A stretch of 64,000 nt of DNA from NCBI RefSeq assembly GCF_029773605.1, contig NZ_CP103807.1, forward strand, positions 62,001 to 126,000. The letters are read 5' to 3'. The position numbers were made by a program, and so were the translations under genes. The notes beneath the pieces are model-generated. The model did no database searches, was not told the origin of the DNA, and saw nothing but the letters and a program-made list of their open reading frames with translations. This document shows, in pieces, positions 1-8,048 of this stretch. This DNA is from Actinobacillus genomosp. 2. Lineage in GTDB: Bacteria > Pseudomonadota > Gammaproteobacteria > Enterobacterales > Pasteurellaceae. How positions within the stretch are numbered: position 1 is the first letter of the stretch; each line of letters starts with the position of its first letter.

Positions 1-36
1 TTACTCGAACCGATTTTAAAACGATTAGGAAAATAA
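1..36 (+). CDS. 3' end of a gene truncated by the window edge
   Basis: Frame 1 is open from the first base to a TAA at 34-36 and encodes the last eleven residues, LLEPILKRLGK. The next gene starts two bases later, so the two are probably in one operon. In many gammaproteobacteria a YcaR-type gene lies after lpxK, so this could be the LpxK C-terminus, but eleven residues are too few to decide and no symbol is given. Confidence 0.45.
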   Translation, partial: LLEPILKRLGK

Positions 37-37
37 T

Positions 38-205
38 ATGAACGAAAAACTGATTAATAATCTTGCTTGTCCGGTAACGAATACTAAACTTGAGTGGGAT
101 AAAGCTAATAATCGCTTGATTAGCCGAGAGGCAAAATTAGCTTATCCAATTCAAAACGGCATACCGGTGTTATTACCAGAAGCAGGCGAAAAGCTCGAAG
201 ACTAA
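38..205 (+). CDS. ycaR: Trm112/YcaR-family small protein
   Basis: A 55-residue protein with the family hallmarks: an N-terminal LACP motif followed by a short strand, then YPIQNGIPVLLPE near the C-terminus, which matches the 'PI..GIPVML' signature of the YcaR/Trm112 family (DUF343). E. coli YcaR has about 60 residues and CPVC at the first knuckle. Here the motif reads CPVT and there is only one cysteine in the protein, so a zinc-ribbon role is unlikely. It starts two bases after the preceding stop, which implies translational coupling. In E. coli the gene sits between lpxK/ycaQ and kdsB; here kdsB does not follow, because a terminator and a tRNA gene come next. Function is unknown. Confidence 0.85.
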   Translation: MNEKLINNLACPVTNTKLEWDKANNRLISREAKLAYPIQNGIPVLLPEAGEKLED

Positions 206-227
206 ATATTTCGTCGATTTATAGGAT

Positions 228-284
228 AAGCGGTCGGATTTTTCGGATTTTTGCAAAAAATTGCTGAAATTTAAGCGCTTGCTT
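228..284. other. DNA uptake signal-like pair downstream of ycaR
   Basis: An AAGCGGTCGGATTTTT element at about 230 is followed by a diverged inverted partner ending at AAGCGCTT near 280. Both resemble the Pasteurellaceae uptake signal (core ACAAGCGGT) but neither has a perfect core. They lie just before the terminator at 301-333. Confidence 0.5.
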
Positions 285-300
285 TGAGAACAGAAAATAA

Positions 301-333
301 AAAACGCTAAGTCAAATGCCTTAGCGTTTTTTG
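301..333. terminator. bidirectional rho-independent terminator
   Basis: The stem AACGCTAAG / CTTAGCGTT has a 7-base loop, with an A-run on one side and a T-run on the other. It can end transcription of the ycaR operon (+ strand) and of the tRNA-Ala/gltX unit (- strand). Confidence 0.85.
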
Positions 334-340
334 AATTTAA

Positions 341-417
<77 letters not shown>

Positions 418-450
418 AAAAGTGGCAACATAATAAATGTCGCCACTTTA
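418..450. terminator. imperfect hairpin between gltX and tRNA-Ala
   Basis: AGTGGC-a-ACAT pairs with ATGT-c-GCCACT around a short loop. Reading gltX-wards on the minus strand, the stem is followed by only four T, so it is a weak terminator or a processing signal releasing the tRNA. Confidence 0.5.
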
Positions 451-465
451 GCTGTCAATAGGAAA

Positions 466-1905
466 TTATGCTTGTGCTTGAATAAATTCAATCGCTTTTT
501 GAATACGAGCTAAAGTACGCTCACGTCCGACTAATTTGGCAGTGATATCCATTGACGGTGATTGTCCTGAGCCAGTTACAGCTAAACGGAACGGCATCCC
601 CACTTTACCCATACCGATTTCTAAATCAGCAGCAGTTGCATTCATCGCATCATGAATCGCTTCTACGTTCCAATCGGTTAAAGCGGTTAATTTTTCCAAT
701 AATTTTGCAAGTGGCGCAACTGCTTCTGGTTTGAAGTTTTTCGCCGTAGCTTTTTCATCATAACCGTCAAATTCTTGATAGAAATAACGGCTTGCAGTAG
801 CCAGCTCTTTTAAGGTTTTCGCACGTTCGCTTAATACCGGAATAATCTCTTCTAACGCCGGACCGTTTGACGTATCGATGGCTTGATCATTCATATGCCA
901 CGCTAAATATTTTGCCACGTGTTCAGCCGGTAAGCTACGCATATAGTGTTGGTTTAACCATTGTAATTTATCGGTATTGAACGCACTTGCCGATTTACTT
1001 ACTGAGTGGATGTCGAATAATTCGATCATTTCTTCACGGCTAAAGATTTCTTGGTCGCCGTGACCCCAGCCTAAACGCACTAAATAGTTAATTAATGCTT
1101 CCGGTAAATAACCGTCATCACGATATTGCATAACACTTACCGCACCGTGGCGTTTTGATAATTTCTGACCGTCATCACCGTTAATCATTGAAACGTGAGC
1201 ATAGGTTGGAATTGGTGCCCCTAATGCTTTTAAAATATTGATTTGGCGAGGCGTGTTGTTGATATGGTCTTCGCCACGTACAACGTGCGTAATACCCATA
1301 TCCCAGTCATCTACCACTACGCAGAAGTTATAAGTCGGTGAACCGTCTGTGCGGCGAATAATTAAGTCATCTAATTCGCTATTGCTGATTTCGATACGAC
1401 CACGTACTGCATCATCAAACACCACTGAACCTTCTTGCGGGTTTTTAAAACGCACTACGTGTGGTTCATCCGCTGAATGTTCGTGATTACCTAAGCAATG
1501 ACGGTCATAACGAGGTTTTTCTTTATTTGCTTCTTGTTCGTGACGTAAGTTTTCTAAACGTTCTTTTGAGCAGTAGCAACGGTACGCTAAACCTTGCTCG
1601 ATCATTTGATCGATAACTTGGTTATAACGGTCAAAACGTTTGGTTTGATAGTATGGGCCGTGTTCCCAAGCAAGATTTAACCATTCCATACCTTCAAGAA
1701 TGGCTGCGGTTGCTTCCGGTGTTGAACGCTCTAAGTCGGTATCTTCGATACGTAATACAAATTCACCGTTAAAGTGTTTTGCATATAACCAAGAATATAA
1801 AGCGGTACGTGCACCACCAACGTGTAAATAGCCGGTTGGGCTAGGTGCGAAACGGGTACGCACTTTTACATTTGGATCTAAAGGGAAAAGAGTTTCGATA
1901 TTCAT
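466..1905 (-). CDS. gltX: glutamyl-tRNA synthetase
   Basis: Charges tRNA-Glu with glutamate in the cytoplasm (class I synthetase). The 479-residue protein shows the HIGH-like motif in [11 protein letters not shown] (HVGG at 28-31) and KMSKS as KLSKR (248-252), with a CYC...C cluster (C110, C112, C137) typical of a zinc knuckle in this family. Length matches bacterial GltX. I chose the ATG at 1903-1905 because homologues begin just before the [12 protein letters not shown] segment; an upstream ATG at 1953 would add sixteen residues unlike the family. The gene reads toward tRNA-Ala, from which only a weak hairpin separates it. Confidence 0.97.
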   Translation of the reverse strand: MNIETLFPLDPNVKVRTRFAPSPTGYLHVGGARTALYSWLYAKHFNGEFVLRIEDTDLERSTPEATAAILEGMEWLNLAWEHGPYYQTKRFDRYNQVIDQMIEQGLAYRCYCSKERLENLRHEQEANKEKPRYDRHCLGNHEHSADEPHVVRFKNPQEGSVVFDDAVRGRIEISNSELDDLIIRRTDGSPTYNFCVVVDDWDMGITHVVRGEDHINNTPRQINILKALGAPIPTYAHVSMINGDDGQKLSKRHGAVSVMQYRDDGYLPEALINYLVRLGWGHGDQEIFSREEMIELFDIHSVSKSASAFNTDKLQWLNQHYMRSLPAEHVAKYLAWHMNDQAIDTSNGPALEEIIPVLSERAKTLKELATASRYFYQEFDGYDEKATAKNFKPEAVAPLAKLLEKLTALTDWNVEAIHDAMNATAADLEIGMGKVGMPFRLAVTGSGQSPSMDITAKLVGRERTLARIQKAIEFIQAQA

Positions 1906-2065
1906 TATTGTTAGCCTATTAAGTAATTTGCCGAGAACGGCTTTTTTAAACAAAAGATTAATCTATTCTACTACGGTTAACCTAGCGGTTGAAGGTTAAA
2001 AAACGTAAAAATGAAGGTTTTGGACGAAAAATTCAACAAACAAGCCAAAATGTTCAAAAAAGCGT

Positions 2066-2093
2066 TTGACGATAAATGAAAAATCTCTATAAT
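2066..2093 (+). promoter_or_regulatory. sigma-70 promoter of the tRNA-Val cluster
   Basis: TTGACG (2066-2071), a 16-base spacer and TATAAT (2088-2093), followed by a GC-containing discriminator (GCCACTCC) 15 bases before the first tRNA. The near-consensus hexamers with a GC-rich discriminator are typical of stringently controlled stable-RNA promoters. Confidence 0.88.
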
Positions 2094-2108
2094 GCCACTC
2101 CACAACAC

Positions 2109-2184
2109 GGGCGATTAGCTCAGTTGGGAGAGCACCTCCCTTACAAGGAGGGGGTCACTGGTTCGAGACCGGTATCGCCCACCA
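2109..2184 (+). tRNA. valT: tRNA-Val (anticodon UAC), copy 1
   Basis: 76 bases with encoded CCA. The anticodon loop is TTACAAG inside the stem CTCCC/GGAGG, so the anticodon is UAC. All four copies in this cluster are identical. Confidence 0.97.
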
Positions 2185-2231
2185 CTTTCCAATAAGTGTT
2201 TCGTGTTGATTACAATCTAATAATTGAAAAC

Positions 2232-2307
2232 GGGCGATTAGCTCAGTTGGGAGAGCACCTCCCTTACAAGGAGGGGGTCACTGGTTCGAGACCGGTATCG
2301 CCCACCA
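2232..2307 (+). tRNA. tRNA-Val (anticodon UAC), copy 2
   Basis: Identical to the copy at 2109; the 47-base spacer between copies 1 and 2 is AT-rich and has no promoter-like hexamers, so the cluster is probably one transcript. Confidence 0.97.
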
Positions 2308-2356
2308 CTTTTCAAAAAGTGTTCCGTTTTCAATTCCCTTTGATGAAATCTCAAGT

Positions 2357-2432
2357 GGGCGATTAGCTCAGTTGGGAGAGCACCTCCCTTACAAGGAGGG
2401 GGTCACTGGTTCGAGACCGGTATCGCCCACCA
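2357..2432 (+). tRNA. tRNA-Val (anticodon UAC), copy 3
   Basis: Identical to the copy at 2109, including the encoded CCA. Confidence 0.97.
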
Positions 2433-2483
2433 CTTTAGATTCTCATCATAAACTTCAAGCTATAGCAAATGCTATATCATGAA

Positions 2484-2559
2484 GGGCGATTAGCTCAGTT
2501 GGGAGAGCACCTCCCTTACAAGGAGGGGGTCACTGGTTCGAGACCGGTATCGCCCACCA
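2484..2559 (+). tRNA. tRNA-Val (anticodon UAC), copy 4
   Basis: Identical to the copy at 2109. The spacer in front of it holds a small palindrome (TATAGCaaatGCTATA) that could be a processing hairpin. No strong terminator follows, only a T-rich stretch at 2561-2582. Confidence 0.97.
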
Positions 2560-2638
2560 TTATTTCTTATCTTATTCTTTAATTCATCATTAAATAATAT
2601 TTAAAATTTTCTCTTTTATCTTTGCATTTCATCACTTT

Positions 2639-2658
2639 TTTGCGATCTAGATCGCAAA
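2639..2658. promoter_or_regulatory. CRP-S site (competence regulatory element) upstream of rlmN-pilF2
   Basis: A perfect 20-bp palindrome, TTTGCGATCTAGATCGCAAA. The half-site TGCGA in place of TGTGA is the defining feature of Pasteurellaceae CRP-S sites, which need both CRP-cAMP and the competence regulator Sxy (TfoX). It lies 146 bases before the rlmN start, and the genes that follow are the orthologues of a known CRP-S unit (rlmN-pilF2, HI0365-HI0366 in H. influenzae). I see no strong -10; TAATAT at 2703-2708 is a candidate. Confidence 0.88.
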
Positions 2659-2804
2659 CATCAAATTAAAAACTTTCTATTTCGTTTAAAAATTACTAGC
2701 CTTAATATTGATTGACGAGTAAAATTTGCGGTCTTTTTTATTTTATCAACCTGCAAAACTAATCCTTTTGCCGTAAAGCGTGTAACAACGAGGCTTTTAC
2801 TCTT

Positions 2805-3986
2805 ATGTCAGAACAAATCCAAACTTGTGCAAGCGAAATTCAAGCAACGAATGTCGCGGTACAGCACCCTAAATCAGAAAAAATTAACTTAATGAATTTA
2901 ACTCGCAAGGAAATGCGTGAGTTATTTGCCGAAATGGGCGAAAAACCGTTTCGTGCCGATCAATTAATGAAATGGATTTACCATTTTGGTGAAGATAATT
3001 TCGATAATATGAGCAATATTAATAAAGTATTGCGTGAAAAATTAAAACAAATTGCAGAAATCAAAGCACCGGAAGTGTCTGTTGAACAGCGTTCAAGTGA
3101 CGGCACAATCAAATGGGCAATGCAGGTAGGCGATCAGCAAATTGAAACGGTATATATCCCAGAAGATGATCGTGCAACGTTATGTGTTTCTTCACAAGTC
3201 GGCTGTGCGTTAGCCTGTAAATTCTGTTCAACCGCTCAGCAAGGCTTTAACCGTAACTTAACCGTTTCGGAAATTATCGGTCAGGTATGGCGAGCTTCGA
3301 AAATCATTGGTAACTTCGGTGTAACCGGTGTGCGTCCGATTACCAACGTGGTGATGATGGGAATGGGTGAACCGCTACTTAACTTAAATAACGTGATTCC
3401 GGCAATGGAAATTATGTTAGACGATTTTGCTTACGGTTTATCTAAACGTCGTGTAACGCTTTCAACGGCGGGTGTAGTGCCGGCATTGGATATTATGCGT
3501 GAAAAAATTGACGTGGCATTGGCGATTTCATTGCATGCGCCGAATGATGAATTGCGTGATGAAATTATGCCGATTAATAAAAAGTATAATATCAAAATGT
3601 TGATGGATTCTGTGCATAAATACCTTGAAGTATCGAATGCGAACCACGGTAAAGTGACGATTGAATACGTGTTATTAGATCACGTTAATGACGGCACGGA
3701 ACACGCACATCAGTTAGCCGAAGTATTAAAAAATACGCCGTGTAAGATCAACCTTATTCCATGGAACCCGTTCCCGGAAGCACCTTATGGTAAGAGTTCA
3801 AATAGCCGTGTGGATCGTTTCCAAAAAACCTTAATGGAATACGGTTTTACGGTTATTGTACGTAAAACTCGTGGTGACGATATTGATGCCGCTTGCGGTC
3901 AGCTTGCCGGTGATGTTATCGACCGAACCAAACGCACTATGGAAAAACGTAAGTTTGGTAAAGGCATTGCGGTGCAAAACCATTAA
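2805..3986 (+). CDS. rlmN: dual-specificity 23S rRNA/tRNA adenosine C2-methyltransferase
   Basis: A radical SAM enzyme that methylates C2 of A2503 in 23S rRNA and of A37 in some tRNAs. The 393-residue product has the CxxxCxxC iron-sulfur motif at C134-C138-C141 (GCALACKFC), a catalytic-type cysteine at C127 (TLCVSS) and the second one in the [10 protein letters not shown] segment near the C-terminus. It matches E. coli RlmN over nearly its full length. The ATG at 2805 is used; a later in-frame start would cut the family N-terminal domain. A CRP-S site lies upstream and pilF2 follows after 53 bases, so in addition to any housekeeping expression the gene is probably part of the competence regulon, as in Haemophilus. 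Confidence 0.97.
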   Translation: MSEQIQTCASEIQATNVAVQHPKSEKINLMNLTRKEMRELFAEMGEKPFRADQLMKWIYHFGEDNFDNMSNINKVLREKLKQIAEIKAPEVSVEQRSSDGTIKWAMQVGDQQIETVYIPEDDRATLCVSSQVGCALACKFCSTAQQGFNRNLTVSEIIGQVWRASKIIGNFGVTGVRPITNVVMMGMGEPLLNLNNVIPAMEIMLDDFAYGLSKRRVTLSTAGVVPALDIMREKIDVALAISLHAPNDELRDEIMPINKKYNIKMLMDSVHKYLEVSNANHGKVTIEYVLLDHVNDGTEHAHQLAEVLKNTPCKINLIPWNPFPEAPYGKSSNSRVDRFQKTLMEYGFTVIVRKTRGDDIDAACGQLAGDVIDRTKRTMEKRKFGKGIAVQNH

Positions 3987-4039
3987 CTAATTTCTCCCTA
4001 AGCAACTAAGCTAGGGGAGTATATCTTGAGGAGAACAAT

Positions 4040-4588
4040 ATGAACTTTGCAAAATTTTTGCGAAATTTGACCGCTTGTATGCTGTTATTTGTGCTGTTCG
4101 GTTGTTCTTCTCAGCTTCCTACCTACCAAACTACCTTTAATCGTTCGGAAGCGGTTAAAGCCCGTATCAATTTAGCCTTAGCGTATCTCGATCAACATGA
4201 TTTATCCAAAGCGAAAGAGAATATTGATAAAGCATTAAGCCACGATCAAAACGATTACTTACCTCATTCTGTTTTAGCTTATTACTATCAGCAAATCGGT
4301 GATCAAGTTCATGCGGAACAGGCTTATCAGCAAGCATTGAGATTAAGTGATAATCGCCCGGACGTATTAAATAATTACGGTACTTTTCTGTGTAAACAAG
4401 CTAAGTTTGATCAGGCATATCAGCAGTTTGAGCAAGCGGTGCAAAGCGAGCAGCCTTACTATCATCAAGCCGATAGTCTCGAAAATATCGTGTTGTGTGC
4501 CAAACAAGAGCCGAATCTAGCTAAAGTAAACGAAGCGTTAAGCCAATTAGAAAAGCTGGATAAAGCAAGAGCTGCAGCACTGCGTTAG
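4040..4588 (+). CDS. pilF2: PilF-like TPR lipoprotein (PilF2/PilW family)
   Basis: An outer-membrane pilotin-type lipoprotein expected to help assemble the type IV pilus secretin used for DNA uptake. The 182-residue product starts with a lipoprotein signal whose lipobox is LFGC (Cys22), followed by tetratricopeptide repeats from about residue 38 to 150 (ARINLALAYLDQHDLSKAKE, then HSVLAYYYQQIGD, then NNYGTFLCKQAKFDQA). GAGGAGAA precedes the ATG. It follows rlmN by 53 bases and shares its CRP-S site. A complete uptake signal sequence on the minus strand (core 4070-4078) lies inside the signal-peptide codons. The H. influenzae orthologue is needed for transformation; the same role here is inference from synteny and domain content. 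Confidence 0.9.
   Translation: MNFAKFLRNLTACMLLFVLFGCSSQLPTYQTTFNRSEAVKARINLALAYLDQHDLSKAKENIDKALSHDQNDYLPHSVLAYYYQQIGDQVHAEQAYQQALRLSDNRPDVLNNYGTFLCKQAKFDQAYQQFEQAVQSEQPYYHQADSLENIVLCAKQEPNLAKVNEALSQLEKLDKARAAALR
4049..4079 (-). other. extended DNA uptake signal sequence inside pilF2
   Basis: On the minus strand the core ACAAGCGGTC is followed by AAATTT and an AT tract ending in TTTTGC, the full Apl-type uptake-signal pattern. It encodes residues of the PilF2 signal peptide. Confidence 0.85.
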
Positions 4589-4663
4589 CTCGAACTTTTA
4601 TTTTTGGGCATTGTCTTTTTTTACTGTTAAAATAAAGCAAATTTTATTTGTTAGGAAAACGCA

Positions 4664-7003
4664 ATGTCAGAGCTCAATACACAAATTAGCCAGATTATTG
4701 CCACAGAACTTTCTGTTGGCTCACATCAAATTCTCGCCGCAATCAAATTACTTGATGAGGGTAATACCATTCCATTTATCGCACGTTATCGTAAAGAAGT
4801 TACCGGCGGTTTAGACGACACTCAATTACGTCATTTTGAAACACGTTTAATTTATTTGCGTGAGTTGGACGATCGCCGTCAAACGATCCTTAAGTCAATA
4901 GAAGATCAAGGTAAATTGACTGATGAATTACGTGCCAAAATTGAAACGACCGAAAGTAAAACCGAATTAGAAGATCTTTATCTGCCTTATAAACCGAAAC
5001 GTCGTACCCGTGGACAAATTGCAATTGAGGCGGGGCTTGAGCCGTTGGCAGAGCGTTTATGGAATGAGCCAAGCCAATCACCGGAAGTGTTAGCGGAATC
5101 TTTTATTGATGCGGAAAAAGGTGTGGTGGATGTTAAATCTGCGTTAGACGGTGCACGTTATATTCTGATGGAGCGTTTTGCAGAAGATGCCGAATTACTT
5201 GCAAAATTACGCCAATATTTGACCGCTTACGCAACGCTGGAATCAAAAGTGATTGAAGGTAAGGAAGAAGAGGGCGAAAAATTCCGCGATTATTTTGCTC
5301 ATAGCGAACCGTTTAAAACTGTGCCTTCACACCGTGCATTAGCGATGTTTAGAGGCAGAAATGAGGGAGTATTGTCGCTTTCGTTAAATGCGGATCCGGA
5401 AGCGGAAGAAGGCGCTCGAACAAGCCATTGCGAAGAAATTATTCGCCAGCATTTAGGTGTGATATTCAATCAACAGCCGGCAGACAAGTGGCGTGAACAA
5501 GTGATCGCTTGGACGTGGAAAATTAAAGCAGCCCTTCATTTGGAAACCGAATTAATGAGTGCATTGCGTGAAAAAGCGGAAGAAGAAGCGATTGACGTGT
5601 TTGCTCGTAATCTGTCTGCGTTATTAATGGCGGCGCCGGCAGGCACAAAAAATACCATGGGCTTAGACCCGGGCTTACGCACCGGTGTGAAAGTGGCAGT
5701 GGTGGACAATACCGGTAAATTATTGGCGACCGATACCATTTATCCGCATACAACAGGCAAAGCAACAGCGGAAGTTTCGCTGTATAAATTAATCAAGCAA
5801 CATAATGTTGAACTGATTGCAATTGGTAACGGTACGGCTTCTCGTGAAACGGAGCGTTTTGCGAAGGACGTATTAAAACAGATTAAAGAAAATAAACCGG
5901 ATATGTTGATTCCGCAAACGGTAGTGGTCAGTGAGGCAGGTGCTTCGGTTTATTCCGCTTCCGAATTAGCGGCAAATGAATTTCCAGAACTCGATGTTTC
6001 GTTACGTGGTGCAGTGTCGATTGCTCGCCGTTTACAAGATCCGCTCGCGGAATTGGTAAAAATTGAACCGAAAGCGATTGGTGTGGGGCAGTATCAGCAC
6101 GATGTAAACCAGTCACAACTGGCTCGCAAATTGGATGCGGTAGTTGAAGACTGTGTAAATGCGGTTGGAGTGGATCTTAATACCGCTTCCGTACCGTTAT
6201 TGGCTCGTGTTGCCGGTATGAGCAAAACATTAGCACAAAATATCGTGGCATTTCGCGATGAAAACGGGCGTTTTAATGCCCGTTCCGACCTGAAAAAAGT
6301 GCCTCGTTTAGGCCCGAAAGCCTTTGAACAGTGTGCTGGTTTTATGCGAATTGTCGGCGGTAAAAATGCGTTAGATGCTTCGAGTGTGCATCCAGAGGCT
6401 TATCCGGTGGTAGAAAAAATTCTCCAAGCAACCGATTCAACTCTTGCTGAATTAATGGGCAATTCGACTCGTATTCACCAACTGAATGCAAAAGATTTTG
6501 TGGACGAACAATTCGGTTTACCGACGGTAAACGATATTTTCAAAGAGTTGGAAAAACCAGGGCGCGATCCACGTGGTGAATTTAAAACCGCCACCTTTAT
6601 GGACGGTGTAGAAGATATTAAAGATCTAAAAGTCGGGATGATCTTAGAAGGGACGGTGACCAACGTGGCAAACTTCGGTGCTTTTGTGGATATTGGCGTA
6701 CACCAAGACGGCTTGGTTCATATTTCAATGTTATCGAACAGCTTTGTGGAAGATCCGCATAAAGTAGTGAAAGTCGGCGATTTGGTGAAAGTGAAGGTCT
6801 TAGAAGTGGACGTACAGCGTAAACGTATTGCACTAACTATGCGTTTAGAAGACAAGCCGATTGATAAGCCAACAAGCGGTCGAAATTCGCAAGAAAATCG
6901 CGAAAATAGCGAAAAATCTGACCGCTTCTCCAAGAATAAGCCTCAACGCAATCAGTTCGCCAACAATGCGTTTGCTGATGCGTTGAAAGGTTGGAAGAAG
7001 TAA
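4664..7003 (+). CDS. tex: Tex-family RNA-binding transcription accessory protein
   Basis: A 779-residue cytoplasmic nucleic-acid-binding protein (YhgF/Tex). Order of domains: Tex N-terminal region ([17 protein letters not shown] at about 37-52), a YqgF/RNase H-like core ([16 protein letters not shown], about 336-351), helix-hairpin-helix motifs (about 490-560) and a C-terminal S1 RNA-binding domain ([19 protein letters not shown], about 661-679). The last 55 residues are low-complexity and charged, and hold an inverted pair of uptake signals. In other bacteria Tex affects transcription termination and stress or virulence phenotypes; its precise role is not settled. Preceded by TAGGAAAAC at a good ribosome-site distance. 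Confidence 0.96.
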   Translation: MSELNTQISQIIATELSVGSHQILAAIKLLDEGNTIPFIARYRKEVTGGLDDTQLRHFETRLIYLRELDDRRQTILKSIEDQGKLTDELRAKIETTESKTELEDLYLPYKPKRRTRGQIAIEAGLEPLAERLWNEPSQSPEVLAESFIDAEKGVVDVKSALDGARYILMERFAEDAELLAKLRQYLTAYATLESKVIEGKEEEGEKFRDYFAHSEPFKTVPSHRALAMFRGRNEGVLSLSLNADPEAEEGARTSHCEEIIRQHLGVIFNQQPADKWREQVIAWTWKIKAALHLETELMSALREKAEEEAIDVFARNLSALLMAAPAGTKNTMGLDPGLRTGVKVAVVDNTGKLLATDTIYPHTTGKATAEVSLYKLIKQHNVELIAIGNGTASRETERFAKDVLKQIKENKPDMLIPQTVVVSEAGASVYSASELAANEFPELDVSLRGAVSIARRLQDPLAELVKIEPKAIGVGQYQHDVNQSQLARKLDAVVEDCVNAVGVDLNTASVPLLARVAGMSKTLAQNIVAFRDENGRFNARSDLKKVPRLGPKAFEQCAGFMRIVGGKNALDASSVHPEAYPVVEKILQATDSTLAELMGNSTRIHQLNAKDFVDEQFGLPTVNDIFKELEKPGRDPRGEFKTATFMDGVEDIKDLKVGMILEGTVTNVANFGAFVDIGVHQDGLVHISMLSNSFVEDPHKVVKVGDLVKVKVLEVDVQRKRIALTMRLEDKPIDKPTSGRNSQENRENSEKSDRFSKNKPQRNQFANNAFADALKGWKK
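6871..6929. repeat. inverted pair of uptake signal sequences inside tex
   Basis: ACAAGCGGTCGAAATT (from 6872) and its inverted partner ending TCTGACCGCTT (6927) face each other 30 bases apart within the codons for the low-complexity Tex tail. Confidence 0.8.
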
Positions 7004-7049
7004 TTTTCCCTCTCTCTGCTTGTTTTCGCTAAACGCTTCAACAAGCTGT

Positions 7050-7070
7050 CTCTCTCCCACAAGGAGAGAG
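7050..7070. terminator. hairpin after tex
   Basis: CTCTCTCC and GGAGAGAG form an 8-bp stem with a 5-base loop. The following TAAAATATAG is AT-rich but has no long T-run, so termination is possible but not certain. Confidence 0.5.
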
Positions 7071-7091
7071 TAAAATATAGCTTAAATAAAG

Positions 7092-7149
7092 CCACGGAAC
7101 ACACCGATTACACCGGATAAAATTTCCGAGTAATCTGTGTATTCTGTGG
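7092..7149. repeat. 58-bp palindromic dispersed repeat, copy 1
   Basis: Begins CCACGGAACACA and ends TGTGTATTCTGTGG; the two ends are inverted copies, with GATTAC/GTAATC inside. Three related copies occur in the window at 7947, 14245 (half) and 16555. This one lies before the toxin-antitoxin pair. Confidence 0.85.
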
Positions 7150-7218
7150 TTAATTTTTTGCAAACCTTTGCAGAAAAATGACTGCTTGTAATGAGATGTT
7201 ATTGGTTTTGTACTTTTA

Positions 7219-7246
7219 TTGAACAGTAAAAAGGTAGTAATATAGT
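7219..7246 (+). promoter_or_regulatory. promoter of the toxin-antitoxin operon
   Basis: TTGAAC (7219-7224), a 16-base spacer, TATAGT (7241-7246), then a strong AAGGAGGAG ribosome site directly before the antitoxin ATG. Phd-type antitoxins usually bind such a region to repress their own operon; no clear operator palindrome is seen. Confidence 0.7.
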
Positions 7247-7272
7247 GACAATTTTGATATTAAGGAGGAGAT

Positions 7273-7560
7273 ATGGCAGTAATTAGTTCCAAAGAATTTA
7301 ACCAACGTGCCAGTGCGGTATTAAAAATTGCTGAAACCGAGCCGGTGTATATTACTAAATGGGGCAAGGTGGTTAGTGTGTTGGCAAGTTATGCCCATTA
7401 TCAAGCTCAAACGAAATCACAAAGTTTAGCGGAGGCTTTTAGCAGTACAGCTCCAACAGAAATATTAAGTGAAGAAGCGGAGCAGCAATTTGAGCAAACT
7501 TTGCAACAAGTACGCCAACAAATCAAAATAAGAGTACCGGATTTATCGGAGTGGGAATAA
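7273..7560 (+). CDS. Phd/YefM-family antitoxin
   Basis: A 95-residue protein. The N-terminal half (SKEFNQRASAVLKIAETEPVYITKWGKVVSVL, residues 5-37) is the Phd/YefM DNA-binding fold that represses its own promoter. The acidic C-terminal half (LSEEAEQQFEQTLQQ and VPDLSEWE) is the kind of flexible tail that wraps and blocks the toxin. It is read from its own promoter and overlaps the next gene by one base (TAATG), the classical arrangement antitoxin then toxin. The pair is bracketed by two copies of a palindromic repeat, which suggests an acquired or movable cassette. Confidence 0.88.
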   Translation: MAVISSKEFNQRASAVLKIAETEPVYITKWGKVVSVLASYAHYQAQTKSQSLAEAFSSTAPTEILSEEAEQQFEQTLQQVRQQIKIRVPDLSEWE

Positions 7561-7940
7561 TGTATTTATTAGATACCAATATTGTTTCCGAACTACTTAA
7601 GATGGAAAGCGGAAAAGCCGATGCTTATTTAAGTGTCATCACGCTCTTTGAAATTAAGTTAGGGATTTTGCAACTTAAACGCAAAGATATTCAACAAGCT
7701 AAACTTTTACAAAGTTGGTTTGAACAAAAACTCCTGCCCCATTTTGAAAATAGAATTTTACCGCTTGATACGAAAGTTATGATGACCTGTGCAGAGTTTC
7801 ATATTCCGGATAAAAAGCCGTTAAATGACTCTTATATAGCTGCTACGGCTAAAGCACATAGGTTTAAAATTGTGACGAGAAACGTGAAAGATTTTAAAGG
7901 ATGTGGGGTAGAGGTACTAAATCCATTTATTGATGAATAA
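7560..7940 (+). CDS. PIN-domain ribonuclease toxin (VapC/FitB type)
   Basis: A 126-residue PIN-domain protein. The conserved acidic residues are all present: D5 (LLDTN), E31 (ITLFEI), D90 (LNDSYIAATA) and D111 (TRNVKDF), which in the family bind magnesium for RNA cleavage. I chose the ATG at 7560, which overlaps the antitoxin stop as TAATG and has GGAG eight bases upstream; a GTG at 7551 is the alternative. Compared with FitB (about 139 residues) the stretch between the first strand and the YLS strand is about eleven residues shorter, so activity cannot be taken for granted. Target RNA is unknown. Confidence 0.88.
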   Translation: MYLLDTNIVSELLKMESGKADAYLSVITLFEIKLGILQLKRKDIQQAKLLQSWFEQKLLPHFENRILPLDTKVMMTCAEFHIPDKKPLNDSYIAATAKAHRFKIVTRNVKDFKGCGVEVLNPFIDE

Positions 7941-7946
7941 ATTAAA

Positions 7947-8004
7947 CCACGGAACACACTGATTACATTGAATAAAATTTCCGAGTAGTCTGTGTCTTTC
8001 GTGG
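7947..8004. repeat. 58-bp palindromic dispersed repeat, copy 2
   Basis: CCACGGAACACACTGATTAC to CTTTCGTGG, the same length and orientation as copy 1. It lies directly after the toxin stop, so the two copies flank the whole toxin-antitoxin cassette. An uptake-signal-like tract (8014-8048) follows. Confidence 0.85.
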
Positions 8005-8048
8005 TTAATTTTTGCAAAATTTTGCGGAAATGTGACCGATTTTTTTGC

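Noticed and set aside
2639-2658. Ordinary CRP (CRP-N) or FNR site
   Set aside because: The arms read TGCGA/TCGCA rather than TGTGA/TCACA, and FNR would need TTGAT-N4-ATCAA.
5523-6933. Several minus-strand open frames of 60-80 codons opposite tex
   Set aside because: No family match, no ribosome sites, and all lie within a well-conserved gene.
7551-7559. GTG start for the PIN toxin three codons upstream
   Set aside because: The ATG at 7560 overlaps the antitoxin stop and has GGAG at good spacing; the GTG lies within that ribosome site.
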